A stretch of 64,000 nucleotides of DNA. Origin: JALUZX01 sp964561605. Its GTDB lineage: Bacteria; Planctomycetota; UBA1135; JALUZX01. Under the pieces are notes generated by a model, which was given only the letters and a program-made list of their open reading frames with translations, searched no databases and was not told the DNA's origin. The stretch is taken from the NCBI GenBank assembly GCA_964561605.1, contig CAZLQD010000025.1, positions 124,001 through 188,000 of the forward strand. The letters run 5' to 3'. Below, one piece after another: positions 19,228-27,407 of the stretch. Every line of letters begins with the position of its first letter. Positions within the stretch are counted from its first letter, which is position 1. The position numbers were made by a program, and so were the translations under genes.

Positions 19228-22200
19228 TCACTTGTAGATCCTGGACATGTAGGCGTTGGTCATGGTGATCCCCAGGGCGTTGGCGCCGGGGTCGATCACG
19301 AGCCACTGGGTGTAGAACCAGCTTCCCACCAGGCTCGGGTTGTTGGGGATCCTGACCAGGACGTAGAGGCGTCCCTTCCCCGGGCCCGGAAGGCCGCCGG
19401 CCCTCCAGCCGTAAGCCACGTCGAAGGCGGAGCGGATGTAGTTCCCCGGGGCGCCCAGGGGGCCCAGGTCGAAGGGGAGCCGCAGGGGGCCCCACTTGGC
19501 CCTGCTCGCGCCGAAACCGAGGATCACCGGGGCCCTTCCGGGAACGCCGAAGAGACCGATCCTCCAGATGGAGCTCAGGTGGGGCGTGCCCAGGTAGACC
19601 TCCACGGGGTAGTAGCCCTGGTATCCCCTGCCACCGTCTCCGTAGCAGTAGGCGTACCCGGTGGTTTCGGGCAAGTAGACCACGGCCGTGACGCTTCCCG
19701 CCCTGTTGGAGCCGAGGCGGACCACCTGGTCGGCCCCGTGGGAGCGGGAGAGCACGTCCAGGCAGGCGTCACGGGATCCGAGCCACCAGTCGTAGGTCTT
19801 GGTGCACAGGCATCCCGAGTTGAGGGTGTTGGGGTAGTATTTCCCGGCGGTTTTGTTCCACCTTCCGGTGTGATATTGCCGGTAGACCGAACCGTTGGAT
19901 CTCCGGATCCAGGCGACGTCGCCGTTCACGCCCACCACGACCAGGTAGTAGCCGGCATAGATCTGCATGTTCACCGGGCCGTAGTAGTTGGCGGAGGAAA
20001 GGGACTTGGGAAGAATGCCCACCTTGGTGGCCGCCCGCGTCCGGATGTTCCAGCGCCAGATCTGCTCCCTGGTGTTCGTGGCGGAGTTCCAGGTGGCGAC
20101 GTAGATGTCGTCCCTGTAACCGACCAGGGCGTTTCCGATTCCCTGGAATCCAGGCTTGGTCGTGAGGTCCACCTCGAGTTTCACCGGGCCGCCGGCGACG
20201 GGAACGGAGGAGATGACCGCTCCCGTATAGCGGCTGTTCTGGTGGACCGTGTAGATCCTGCCCCCATAGGAGTAGAGCTGGGCCAGGTTGCCGCCTGCGA
20301 AGGAAGTTGTGTTGAGCTTGCGCAGGAAGGTCATGGCGTAGTTCTGGATGGTGAAGTAGTAGATGTCACCGGCGCTGCTTCCCCGCTTGATCGTGGAGAG
20401 GTAGCCGCTGATCCTGCCCGTCGAGGCGGAACGGTAGGTCACCAGCAGAGCGTTGATGCCCGTGGTGTTGAAGAGGGAGGGAAGGGTGATCCGCCTGCTG
20501 AAGAGGGTGCTCTGGTCGGTGAGCCAGAGTTGGCCGTTGTAGTTGGCTCCCACGGTGAAGTTTATGGAGGAGAGCAAGAGGGGTTTCACCCTGGAGGGGG
20601 CGCTGGTGACGGCGATGGTGCCCTGGTAGGGCCTGCAGTCCTTGGCGGTGACGGTAACCAGCATGGATCCCGTCGTCGTGGGATGGACCGAGAGGGAGAC
20701 CCTTCCGGTGGTCCCGGTGTAGCCGACGGCGTAGACCTCGGTTCCCTTGTAGAGGCAGACCTTGGCGTTGCGAACGTAAGTAGATCCCCTCTTGACGGTG
20801 ATCGTCACCGTGTGGGTTCCCACGGTCAGGCTCGTAGGCTTGTAGACCGTGAGATAGGAGGGAGCCTTGGACCACATGGAGAGAGCGGCGTCACCGGCCC
20901 ACCAGTACATCCGGGCGTTGCGCTGCCCGTAACTCCCCATGGAGATGATCTTGGCTACGCCCTTGTACCAGAAGGAGTAGATGTTGGTCAGCTTGTCCTG
21001 GAAGATGGCCCGGTAGAGTTCCTTGTCGAACTCGTGGTTGGGCGTGGTGTAGGAGGGCTGGGTCGCGCCCAGGCTGGCCACGGCGGCGTCGTTCGCCCTG
21101 AGCCAGGCTTCCTGGAGGCAGGTCCCGTACTGGAAGTTCCCGTTGTAGCAGGCGATGTTGAAGACCAGGGGCGTCTTGTCGCCGTTGTGCAGTGCGTTCA
21201 CGAGGGAGACGGTGTAGCCGCCGGAGTGGGTGTTCCAGCCGTTGGCCCACTGGGTGGTGCTTCCGTGGCCCCGGTAGTTCACCAGGCCCACGCCGGCGTT
21301 GATATAGTTGCTGACAGTCGTATTGGTGACGGCCGTATTGTTCCCGTACTGCTTGATGATGGTCCAACCGCTGGAGCCCAGGGGACCGTGGGCGATCTGC
21401 TCGGAGCAACCCACGTACTTGCCCGGGGCGCCCTGCCTGTGGGCGGCCAGGATGGTCTTGGTGAACCAGTTGCCCGAGGGGGGATTCTGCTCGTACTTCA
21501 GGATCTTGGCCACCTGGTGGGCGATCTGGCTTGCGCTTGTCCCGGAGAGCCGGCCCAATCCTACGTCGGGATAGAGGTCGGGATTGCTCCCGCCGGTGAG
21601 GCAGGCGTACCAGACGTCGGACCTCACGCTACTCCATACGTACCAGGGAATCTGGGCGTAGTCGCCGACGAGGACCACGTATTTCAGCCGCCCTCCCGAG
21701 AACCTGCTCTGGATGTACCCCTTGATGGTGGAGGGGCTCGTGGAGGTCGTGGTCACCAGCTCGGTCTTGTAGCCCTGGCGCTTGCGCCAGTTGATCAGGC
21801 TGGTGACGCCCGAGGCCAGGGAGGGGTTGGCGATCACGAGGTATTCCGTCGAGGAGGCCGTAGGTTCCACGGCGGGCGTGGTGGTGGAAGGAAGGAAGGA
21901 GAAGTTCGCCACGGTGCTCCTGGCCGCTTCCAGGAACTCTTCGGGAACCACCACAGTGGGCCAGGAGGCGGGGGGATTCACGGGATCCACCTCCACCACC
22001 ATCCGGGCCGCCACACCCACAAGGGTGCCGTCTCCCTTGGCCAGGAAGGGATGGATCCTCAGGGTGGCCAGGGGCATGTCACGCCAGAGTCCGGTGTGGG
22101 CCACTTCCGCCTGGGAAGAGGGATAGGCCAGGCCGGGCGCGGCCGGGGAAGGGGGATCGAAGTGCTGGCCTTCCAGGGCCGGCTTGGGGGCCATGCGGAC

Positions 22201-22548
22201 CTTCATGGACCTGGGAAGGACCCACTGGGCCGTCACCAGGCGCAGGTTCGGTTTGCCCGGGGCGGGAAGGGCCAGGGTGCAGGGAAGGAAGGAGAGCTCC
22301 GGTCTTCCTTCGTCCATGGTGGGCAAACCCTGGGGAAGGCGGATGCGCCAGCCGAAGGAAGTCTTCTCGGCCCAGTAACCTGGAACCGTCACTTCCACCT
22401 GGATGGCCCGGGGGGAGTTGGAGAGGACCCGCACGACGGGAGGCGTCCCGGGGGCGGCTCCTTTCTGGAGGGAGATCCAGTCGGCCGCGAAGGCCGGGCC
22501 TCCCACCAAGCAGGATGCTGCAAGGCAGAGAAGAACAGGATGTCGCAT
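19228..22548 (-). CDS. Secreted gingipain-like C25 cysteine peptidase, catalytic dyad intact
   Basis: 1106 residues with a signal peptide (MRHPVLLCLAASCLVGGPAFA). The C25 catalytic domain has the His-Cys dyad: NYRGHGSTTQW with His428 (codon 21265-21267) and NIACYNGNFQYGTC with Cys467, the arrangement of gingipains (GHG, then ACxNGxF). A propeptide-like region precedes it; an Ig-like domain (VTVTAKDCRPYQG), beta-propeller-like repeats (IYTVHQNS, DDIYVATWNS, AWIRRSNGSVYRQ) and a C-terminal module (FGASRAKWGPL to NAYMSRIYK) follow. I associate this last module with secreted planctomycetal proteins. Likely role: extracellular protein degradation. A terminator follows; direct repeats precede the gene. 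Confidence 0.88.
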   Translation of the reverse strand: MRHPVLLCLAASCLVGGPAFAADWISLQKGAAPGTPPVVRVLSNSPRAIQVEVTVPGYWAEKTSFGWRIRLPQGLPTMDEGRPELSFLPCTLALPAPGKPNLRLVTAQWVLPRSMKVRMAPKPALEGQHFDPPSPAAPGLAYPSSQAEVAHTGLWRDMPLATLRIHPFLAKGDGTLVGVAARMVVEVDPVNPPASWPTVVVPEEFLEAARSTVANFSFLPSTTTPAVEPTASSTEYLVIANPSLASGVTSLINWRKRQGYKTELVTTTSTSPSTIKGYIQSRFSGGRLKYVVLVGDYAQIPWYVWSSVRSDVWYACLTGGSNPDLYPDVGLGRLSGTSASQIAHQVAKILKYEQNPPSGNWFTKTILAAHRQGAPGKYVGCSEQIAHGPLGSSGWTIIKQYGNNTAVTNTTVSNYINAGVGLVNYRGHGSTTQWANGWNTHSGGYTVSLVNALHNGDKTPLVFNIACYNGNFQYGTCLQEAWLRANDAAVASLGATQPSYTTPNHEFDKELYRAIFQDKLTNIYSFWYKGVAKIISMGSYGQRNARMYWWAGDAALSMWSKAPSYLTVYKPTSLTVGTHTVTITVKRGSTYVRNAKVCLYKGTEVYAVGYTGTTGRVSLSVHPTTTGSMLVTVTAKDCRPYQGTIAVTSAPSRVKPLLLSSINFTVGANYNGQLWLTDQSTLFSRRITLPSLFNTTGINALLVTYRSASTGRISGYLSTIKRGSSAGDIYYFTIQNYAMTFLRKLNTTSFAGGNLAQLYSYGGRIYTVHQNSRYTGAVISSVPVAGGPVKLEVDLTTKPGFQGIGNALVGYRDDIYVATWNSATNTREQIWRWNIRTRAATKVGILPKSLSSANYYGPVNMQIYAGYYLVVVGVNGDVAWIRRSNGSVYRQYHTGRWNKTAGKYYPNTLNSGCLCTKTYDWWLGSRDACLDVLSRSHGADQVVRLGSNRAGSVTAVVYLPETTGYAYCYGDGGRGYQGYYPVEVYLGTPHLSSIWRIGLFGVPGRAPVILGFGASRAKWGPLRLPFDLGPLGAPGNYIRSAFDVAYGWRAGGLPGPGKGRLYVLVRIPNNPSLVGSWFYTQWLVIDPGANALGITMTNAYMSRIYK

Positions 22549-22614
22549 GGAAGTGCTCCTCCGTTTTCAGGGGAAACGTGACACCTGGATTTCCCACGGC
22601 GGGAAAACCAGGCG

Positions 22615-22647
22615 GTGGAAAGGCTTCAATTCAAGTGGAAAGGCTTC
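22615..22647. repeat. Two 13-base direct repeats 20 bases apart upstream of the C25 gene
   Basis: GTGGAAAGGCTTC occurs at 22615-22627 and 22635-22647, perfectly conserved, with a 7-base spacer. Centres are 20 bases apart (about two helical turns), 67-100 bases upstream of the active C25 gene start, a position suited to a transcription factor site. Confidence 0.6.
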
Positions 22648-22739
22648 GAGAAGTGCCGGATCTCCGGCGTCTCTCCCGCCGGGCCGGGCATGGATTGGGG
22701 CCCGGAGGGGAATACATCATCAGACGGAAGGGGACATCC

Positions 22740-22757
22740 TTAGGTTCCTTAGGTTCC
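22740..22757. repeat. Perfect 9-base tandem duplication between C25 and GT4 genes
   Basis: TTAGGTTCC is repeated twice without spacer, about 25 bases downstream of the glycosyltransferase stop. It may be a slippage product or a binding site; nothing else supports a function. Confidence 0.5.
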
Positions 22758-22780
22758 CTTTCGGGAGGGACGGCAAGGGA

Positions 22781-24097
22781 TCAGGCGGGCAAGTGGGGAG
22801 CCAGTGTCCTGTATCGATCCAGGAGGGAGCGGGAGAGATCCCGGATGGTCCGCACCGGCTTGGGGCCCCTCCCCAGCCGGGATGCCAACCCGGGATCTTC
22901 CAGGAAGCGCCGGAGGATCTCCTCGAGGGCCCCGGCGTCGCCCGGGGGGAAGGTGAAGCCGTTCTCCCCCTCCACGACGGCCTGGGGGAGTCCTCCGACC
23001 CGGGAGGCCGCCACGGCGGCCCCCGAAAGGATTCCTTCCCTCAAAGTGAGCCCGAAGACCTCCTCCCAGAGGGGGGGGACGACGAGGACGTCTATTTCCG
23101 CCAGGAGGGCCGGAAGGTCTTCGTGGCGGTAGCTCCCCAGGATCTTCACCGGGTTGCCTTGGGGGACGCGGGAGGCGAGTTCCCGGACCTGTTCCATGTA
23201 TTGGGTGTGCTGGTAGAAGGGCGGGGCGTTTCCCGCCAGGAGGAGAGAGGCCCGACCTTCGGGGAGGCGGGCGAAAGCCTCCAGGAGGACGTGGACACCT
23301 TTCGAGGGGATCAGGGTCCCGACGAACCCGACGCGCAGTCTCTCCGACTTCTCCCGCCGCAGACCTTCGAAGGGTTCCGGGTCCAGGCCGTTCTCCTCGA
23401 CGAAGATCCTATCGGCGGGAACTCCGAACTGGAGGAACCTCCTTCGGGCGGCCTCGGAGGGAGTGAGGAGGAGGTCGGGAAGGGCCAGGATCTCCCGGAG
23501 CCAATCGTGGAGGGCCGTGACGGAGGGAAGGTCTTCCCTGGGAAGGTCCGGGGAGAAGGGGAGTCCTCCCCCCGAGGGGACGAGGGCCGGCCAGGTGGCG
23601 GCGATGCAGGGAGCGCAGAGTCTCGGATCCACGGTGGAGCAGGAATACAAGTCGGAGTGGAACATCTGCCCCCTCGGACAGATCATCCAGTAGTCGTGGA
23701 GGGTCATCACCAGGGGGATCCCCGAGTCCTTCACCACTTTGAGGCAGGAGAGTCCCAGTCCCCCCAGGTGGTGGACGTGGACGACCCGGGGTCTCGCCCG
23801 CTCGAGGAACCTGGAGAAGACCCCTCCCAGGGCCTCGTCGTCGTAGATGTGCTTGAGGCTCCTGGCCTTGCTCCACCTGTAGATGACCCGGGTCACGGGA
23901 AATCCGTCCACTTCGTCCTGGTAGGTGGAATACTCTCCAAGATCGCCCCGGTCCCCCCTGGCGTAGAAGCCCGTCTCCAGGCCGGCCTCACGGAAACTCC
24001 GGGCCAGCTCCAGGGTGTGCTGCTCCACGCCGCCCACCTGTTCGGGAGGGCAACCGCAGGTGAGAAAGAGGATCTCCGGGGTCCTGGCCTCTTCCAT
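22781..24097 (-). CDS. Glycosyltransferase family 4 (GT-B fold)
   Basis: A 438-residue cytoplasmic GT4. N-terminal acceptor domain with PPEQVGGVEQHTLELARSF (glycine-rich loop) and VVHVHHLGG; C-terminal nucleotide-sugar domain with VGFVGTLIPSKGVHVLLEAF and the EX7E-type VVPPLWEEVFGLTLREGIL. A cysteine-containing insert (CPRGQMF, then CSTVDPRLCAPC), which could bind a metal, lies in the N-domain; similar inserts occur in some GT4 proteins. Probably builds an envelope or exopolysaccharide glycan. Divergent from the GNAT gene by only 35 bases. Sugar specificity cannot be read. Confidence 0.88.
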   Translation of the reverse strand: MEEARTPEILFLTCGCPPEQVGGVEQHTLELARSFREAGLETGFYARGDRGDLGEYSTYQDEVDGFPVTRVIYRWSKARSLKHIYDDEALGGVFSRFLERARPRVVHVHHLGGLGLSCLKVVKDSGIPLVMTLHDYWMICPRGQMFHSDLYSCSTVDPRLCAPCIAATWPALVPSGGGLPFSPDLPREDLPSVTALHDWLREILALPDLLLTPSEAARRRFLQFGVPADRIFVEENGLDPEPFEGLRREKSERLRVGFVGTLIPSKGVHVLLEAFARLPEGRASLLLAGNAPPFYQHTQYMEQVRELASRVPQGNPVKILGSYRHEDLPALLAEIDVLVVPPLWEEVFGLTLREGILSGAAVAASRVGGLPQAVVEGENGFTFPPGDAGALEEILRRFLEDPGLASRLGRGPKPVRTIRDLSRSLLDRYRTLAPHLPA

Positions 24098-24132
24098 GAG
24101 AAGTTCTTTCGTCCTCCCCTCCTCCTTCCGCC

Positions 24133-25050
24133 TTGCCTCGGGACATCCGAAGGGGAAGGATACTTCGCCGGAGCGAGACCTGGAAGGAAATCGAAGGTCC
24201 CTTGCGAGAAGCCTACCGTTTCACCCTCCCGGAAAAGAAGGATCTCCCGGCCCTGAGAGACATCCTGGCCGGCGACCCCGAAGTCCATCTCTATTTCCTC
24301 TCCAGGCTGGACCGTGAGATCTCCCGGCGGAGGCGGGACGGGGAGATCCTGGTCCTGAAGGACGGGGAGGGCCGGGTCGAGGGGGGGCTCTTCCTGGGGA
24401 GGGAGGCGAACCTGGCGGTGAGTTCCCTTCCCCCCGGGGCCCGCCCGGCCTTCTTCCGGACGGTCCTCTCCCGGGGGCGGGGGTTCCAGGTCGGGGTATC
24501 CCCAAAGCCGGAAATCGACTTCCTGGTGGAAAGGCTCTCCGGGAGGGCCACTCCTCTCCTGCACCGGACCCAGGCCCTCTACGTCCTGGACAGGGATGGG
24601 GCCCTCGGGAGGGAGGCCGAGGACCTCGTGCCGGCAGGGAGGGAGGACCTTCCCTGGCTGGCGGAAGCCGGCTTCCTCCTGGCCCGGGAGGACCTGGGGA
24701 TCCCCCCCGGCGTCCTGAACAGGGAGAGACTGAGGAGGGTGGCGGCCCACCGCATGAAATCGGGGCGGACTTTCGTGATACGAAGAAACGGAAGGCCCGT
24801 CTTCAAGGTGAATATAGCCGTCCGGACCCGGGAAGGCGCCCTCGTGGAGGGGGTCTTCACCGACCCGGAATACCGTGGACAGGGTTTGGCGTCCGGGGGG
24901 GTGGCGGCCCTCTGCCGGAGGCTCCTGGAGGAGGTTCCCATGGTGGCTCTCCACGTGGGGACGCAGAACCTTCCGGCCAGGAAGGCCTACGAACGGGCCG
25001 GCTTCCGGTTCGCCGGGGAACTGGGCCTGGTCCTCTACCTCCCCTGGTGA
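24133..25050 (+). CDS. GNAT family N-acetyltransferase
   Basis: About 305 residues with an N-terminal domain of unclear family and a C-terminal GNAT domain carrying FTDPEYRGQGLASGGVAALCRRL (acetyl-CoA pyrophosphate loop RGQGLA) and NLPARKAYERAGFR. The two-part architecture resembles DUF4081-GNAT proteins. The start is uncertain: TTG at 24133 gives the longest form, but a TTG at 24202 with AAGG just upstream is closer to where conservation seems to begin. The 3' end overlaps the convergent YfhO-like gene by 16 bases. Confidence 0.78.
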   Translation: MPRDIRRGRILRRSETWKEIEGPLREAYRFTLPEKKDLPALRDILAGDPEVHLYFLSRLDREISRRRRDGEILVLKDGEGRVEGGLFLGREANLAVSSLPPGARPAFFRTVLSRGRGFQVGVSPKPEIDFLVERLSGRATPLLHRTQALYVLDRDGALGREAEDLVPAGREDLPWLAEAGFLLAREDLGIPPGVLNRERLRRVAAHRMKSGRTFVIRRNGRPVFKVNIAVRTREGALVEGVFTDPEYRGQGLASGGVAALCRRLLEEVPMVALHVGTQNLPARKAYERAGFRFAGELGLVLYLPW

Positions 25051-27332
25051 GGGCGGGGAGGCGGGACCGGGGCGGCCAGGAGGAGGGCGGCCAGGATGCC
25101 CAGGATGGCGGCCGGGAAGGACCAGGATGCACCCGGCGGAGCGTATTCCAGGCGGAGTTCGTGTCTCCCGGGCTTTTCCACGGGTACGGCCATGAAGAGG
25201 AGGTCCGCCCGGAAGAGGGGGGCCGGCCGGCCGTCCAGGTAGGCCCGCCAGCCGGGAAGGCGGTTTTCCGAGAGGACTGCGTATCCGGGGCCCCGGTTTT
25301 CGACCTCGAGGAGGAGGGTTCCGGGCCGGGCGGACCGGAGGCGGACCCGGCCGGGACCGGTGTGGGCGGCGGGGGGCGGGGCCTCCCCTTCCAGGAAGGT
25401 AACCGTCCTGGAGGGGTCGGGGGGAGCCGGCGTGCCCAGGTGGAGGAGCCACCAGGATTCCGGGTCCGGGAGGATCCGGGCCCTGCGGACCCAGCGGAAC
25501 CTGGGAGGGACGCCCTTCCTTTCGAGGAAATGCACTCCCGGGGCGATCTCACGGTCCCTCTCCCTCTCCGGGTCCTTCGTGGGGCTCTCCTGGAAGCGAT
25601 AGCGGACGGCCAGGAGGTCCAGGGCGTGCATGCAGGCCGGGCCGCCCTTCTCCTCCAGGTAGTTCAGGGCGTCCAGGAAACGCCGGTAGTCCCGTGCCAC
25701 GGCGGGATCGTAGTTCCCCCTGGTGGAATCGATCCCCCGGCGGGAGAGCTCCGGGTACAGGCCCAGGAGTCCCAGGTCGGGGTGGTCCACCCGGTAGAGG
25801 GCCCGCTCGAGGGGGGTCGCCGGGAGGGAATCCAGGGCCCTTCCCAGGGCTTCCTTCACGCCCGGAGGGCCCGGAGGAACGGGGGGGGGCTGGATGGCGG
25901 GAAGGGCCGAGAGGAAGAGTAGGTCCAGGACCTCCAGGAAGACCAGGATTCCCGGCCCCCGGAGCTTGCGGCCCAGGGGAAGGCCGGGAAGGGAGAGGGC
26001 GGAGAGGAGGAGGAGAAGAAGGCCCAGGAGGCGCAGGCCCGCCGGGAGGATTCCTTCCTTTCCGCCCGTGAGGGAGGGAAAGAACAGGAGGAAGAGGGCC
26101 GGCGGGACGAGGATGGCGGGAGGGATTCCCTCCTTCGCGGAAGGCCGGGCTCCTGGTGGGTATTCCTTCCTGCCGGGTGTCCCCAGGGCGGCCAGGACGG
26201 CCAGGGAGAATGCGGCCATGAGCATCATGCGGCCGGGGGTGCGGAAGGCTCCGAAGAAGGGGAGGCGGTAGAAGAGAGGATGGATTCCCCCCGCGGGCCC
26301 CAGGGCGAAGAGGATGGAGAAGAGGAGGAGAAGGAGGAAGAAGAGTCTCGTCCCGGCGGGACGGGAAAGGAGCCCTCGGAAGGCCAGGAGGAGGGCGGGC
26401 ACCCCCACGTAGGCCGTCTGTTCCCAGGAGAAGCCGCCTACTTCGGCCTCGAACCCGAAATGGGCCGGAAAGAGAAGGGTCGCCAGGAAGGAGGGGGCCA
26501 TGGAGCCCGAGGCGGCCGCCGCGGGGGGAAGCTTTCCTCCCGGGGAGACGGCCTGGAGGAAGGGCAGGGTGGGCAGGGCCTGGGCCAAGCCCATGGCCAG
26601 GGCCGGAAGGGCCCCGAGGGCCAGGAGGGGAAGGGCTTTCCCGGCGGATGGGAGCCCCACCTTCCGGGCTTCCTCCCCCAGGAGCCAGGAGGTGAAGAGG
26701 GCCCCTCCCAGGAAGGTGTAGGCCGCCGCCTGGGGGGCGCCGCAAAGGAAGAGGAGGCCCGCGGCGAGGCCCGCCTTTCCTGCGTCGGCCCGGGATTTGC
26801 GTTTCACCGCGCCCTGGAGTCCCAGGAAGAGCAGGGGGATCCAGGGCAGGGCGTAGGTCCAGGAGAGGTGGCCTGCGAAGACCCTCCCCATGGACTGGCC
26901 CCCCAGGGCCCAGGCCAGTCCCCCCAGGAAGGCCCCCTCCCGGGAGGCCCCGAGCCTTCCCGCCAGGGCGGAGAAGAAGAGGCCCGAGAGAAGGACGTGG
27001 GCCGCCGTGATCCACGAGGCCAGGGGTAGGGACCAGCCGAAGAGGAGGAAGAGGAAGGTGGCCGGGTAGTAGGCCAGGGACTGGGGGTTTCCGGCGAAAG
27101 GATGGCCGCCGTAGATCTGGGGATGCCAGAGGGGGGGCCAGGGGAGAGAGGGGAAGACCCGGTGGGCGAACTCCATCTTGGGCCCGAAGGTGAAGAGCAG
27201 GTCGTGTCCCGAGAGGGCCCAGGCCGGGACGAAGAGGCTCGCCAGGGAAGGCAGGAAGGGGAGGAGGATCCAGGCGCCGAGGATCCAGGGGGACCAGGCC
27301 TGTCGGGACGCTCGCCACATGGGTGAGAGCAT
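25035..27332 (-). CDS. YfhO-like polytopic membrane protein (GT-C superfamily)
   Basis: 765 residues with about a dozen hydrophobic segments and a soluble C-terminal beta domain whose end (SENRLPGWRAYLDGRPAPLFRADLLFMAVPV, then HELRLEYAPPG) is typical of YfhO family proteins. The first extracytoplasmic loop has PPLWHPQIYGGHPFAGNPQ and Asp in SGHDLLFTFGP, the region that carries the catalytic Asp in GT-C enzymes. YfhO-type proteins are linked to glycosylation of envelope polymers such as lipoteichoic acid in Firmicutes; the substrate here is unknown. It follows the ABC exporter operon after 75 bases on the same strand. Confidence 0.82.
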   Translation of the reverse strand: MLSPMWRASRQAWSPWILGAWILLPFLPSLASLFVPAWALSGHDLLFTFGPKMEFAHRVFPSLPWPPLWHPQIYGGHPFAGNPQSLAYYPATFLFLLFGWSLPLASWITAAHVLLSGLFFSALAGRLGASREGAFLGGLAWALGGQSMGRVFAGHLSWTYALPWIPLLFLGLQGAVKRKSRADAGKAGLAAGLLFLCGAPQAAAYTFLGGALFTSWLLGEEARKVGLPSAGKALPLLALGALPALAMGLAQALPTLPFLQAVSPGGKLPPAAAASGSMAPSFLATLLFPAHFGFEAEVGGFSWEQTAYVGVPALLLAFRGLLSRPAGTRLFFLLLLLFSILFALGPAGGIHPLFYRLPFFGAFRTPGRMMLMAAFSLAVLAALGTPGRKEYPPGARPSAKEGIPPAILVPPALFLLFFPSLTGGKEGILPAGLRLLGLLLLLLSALSLPGLPLGRKLRGPGILVFLEVLDLLFLSALPAIQPPPVPPGPPGVKEALGRALDSLPATPLERALYRVDHPDLGLLGLYPELSRRGIDSTRGNYDPAVARDYRRFLDALNYLEEKGGPACMHALDLLAVRYRFQESPTKDPERERDREIAPGVHFLERKGVPPRFRWVRRARILPDPESWWLLHLGTPAPPDPSRTVTFLEGEAPPPAAHTGPGRVRLRSARPGTLLLEVENRGPGYAVLSENRLPGWRAYLDGRPAPLFRADLLFMAVPVEKPGRHELRLEYAPPGASWSFPAAILGILAALLLAAPVPPPRPHQGR

Positions 27333-27407
27333 ACAGGCTTCGGGGCGCCTGGGGAGGAAAATGGGCCCGAACCCCGACGGGAGAGGCCGGGTCGGGAGTT
27401 CCGGGTG

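Noticed and set aside
19138..22581. A 1147-residue ORF antisense to the active C25 gene
   Set aside because: Very unusual composition, no domains, exact mirror of a gene with clear catalytic motifs.
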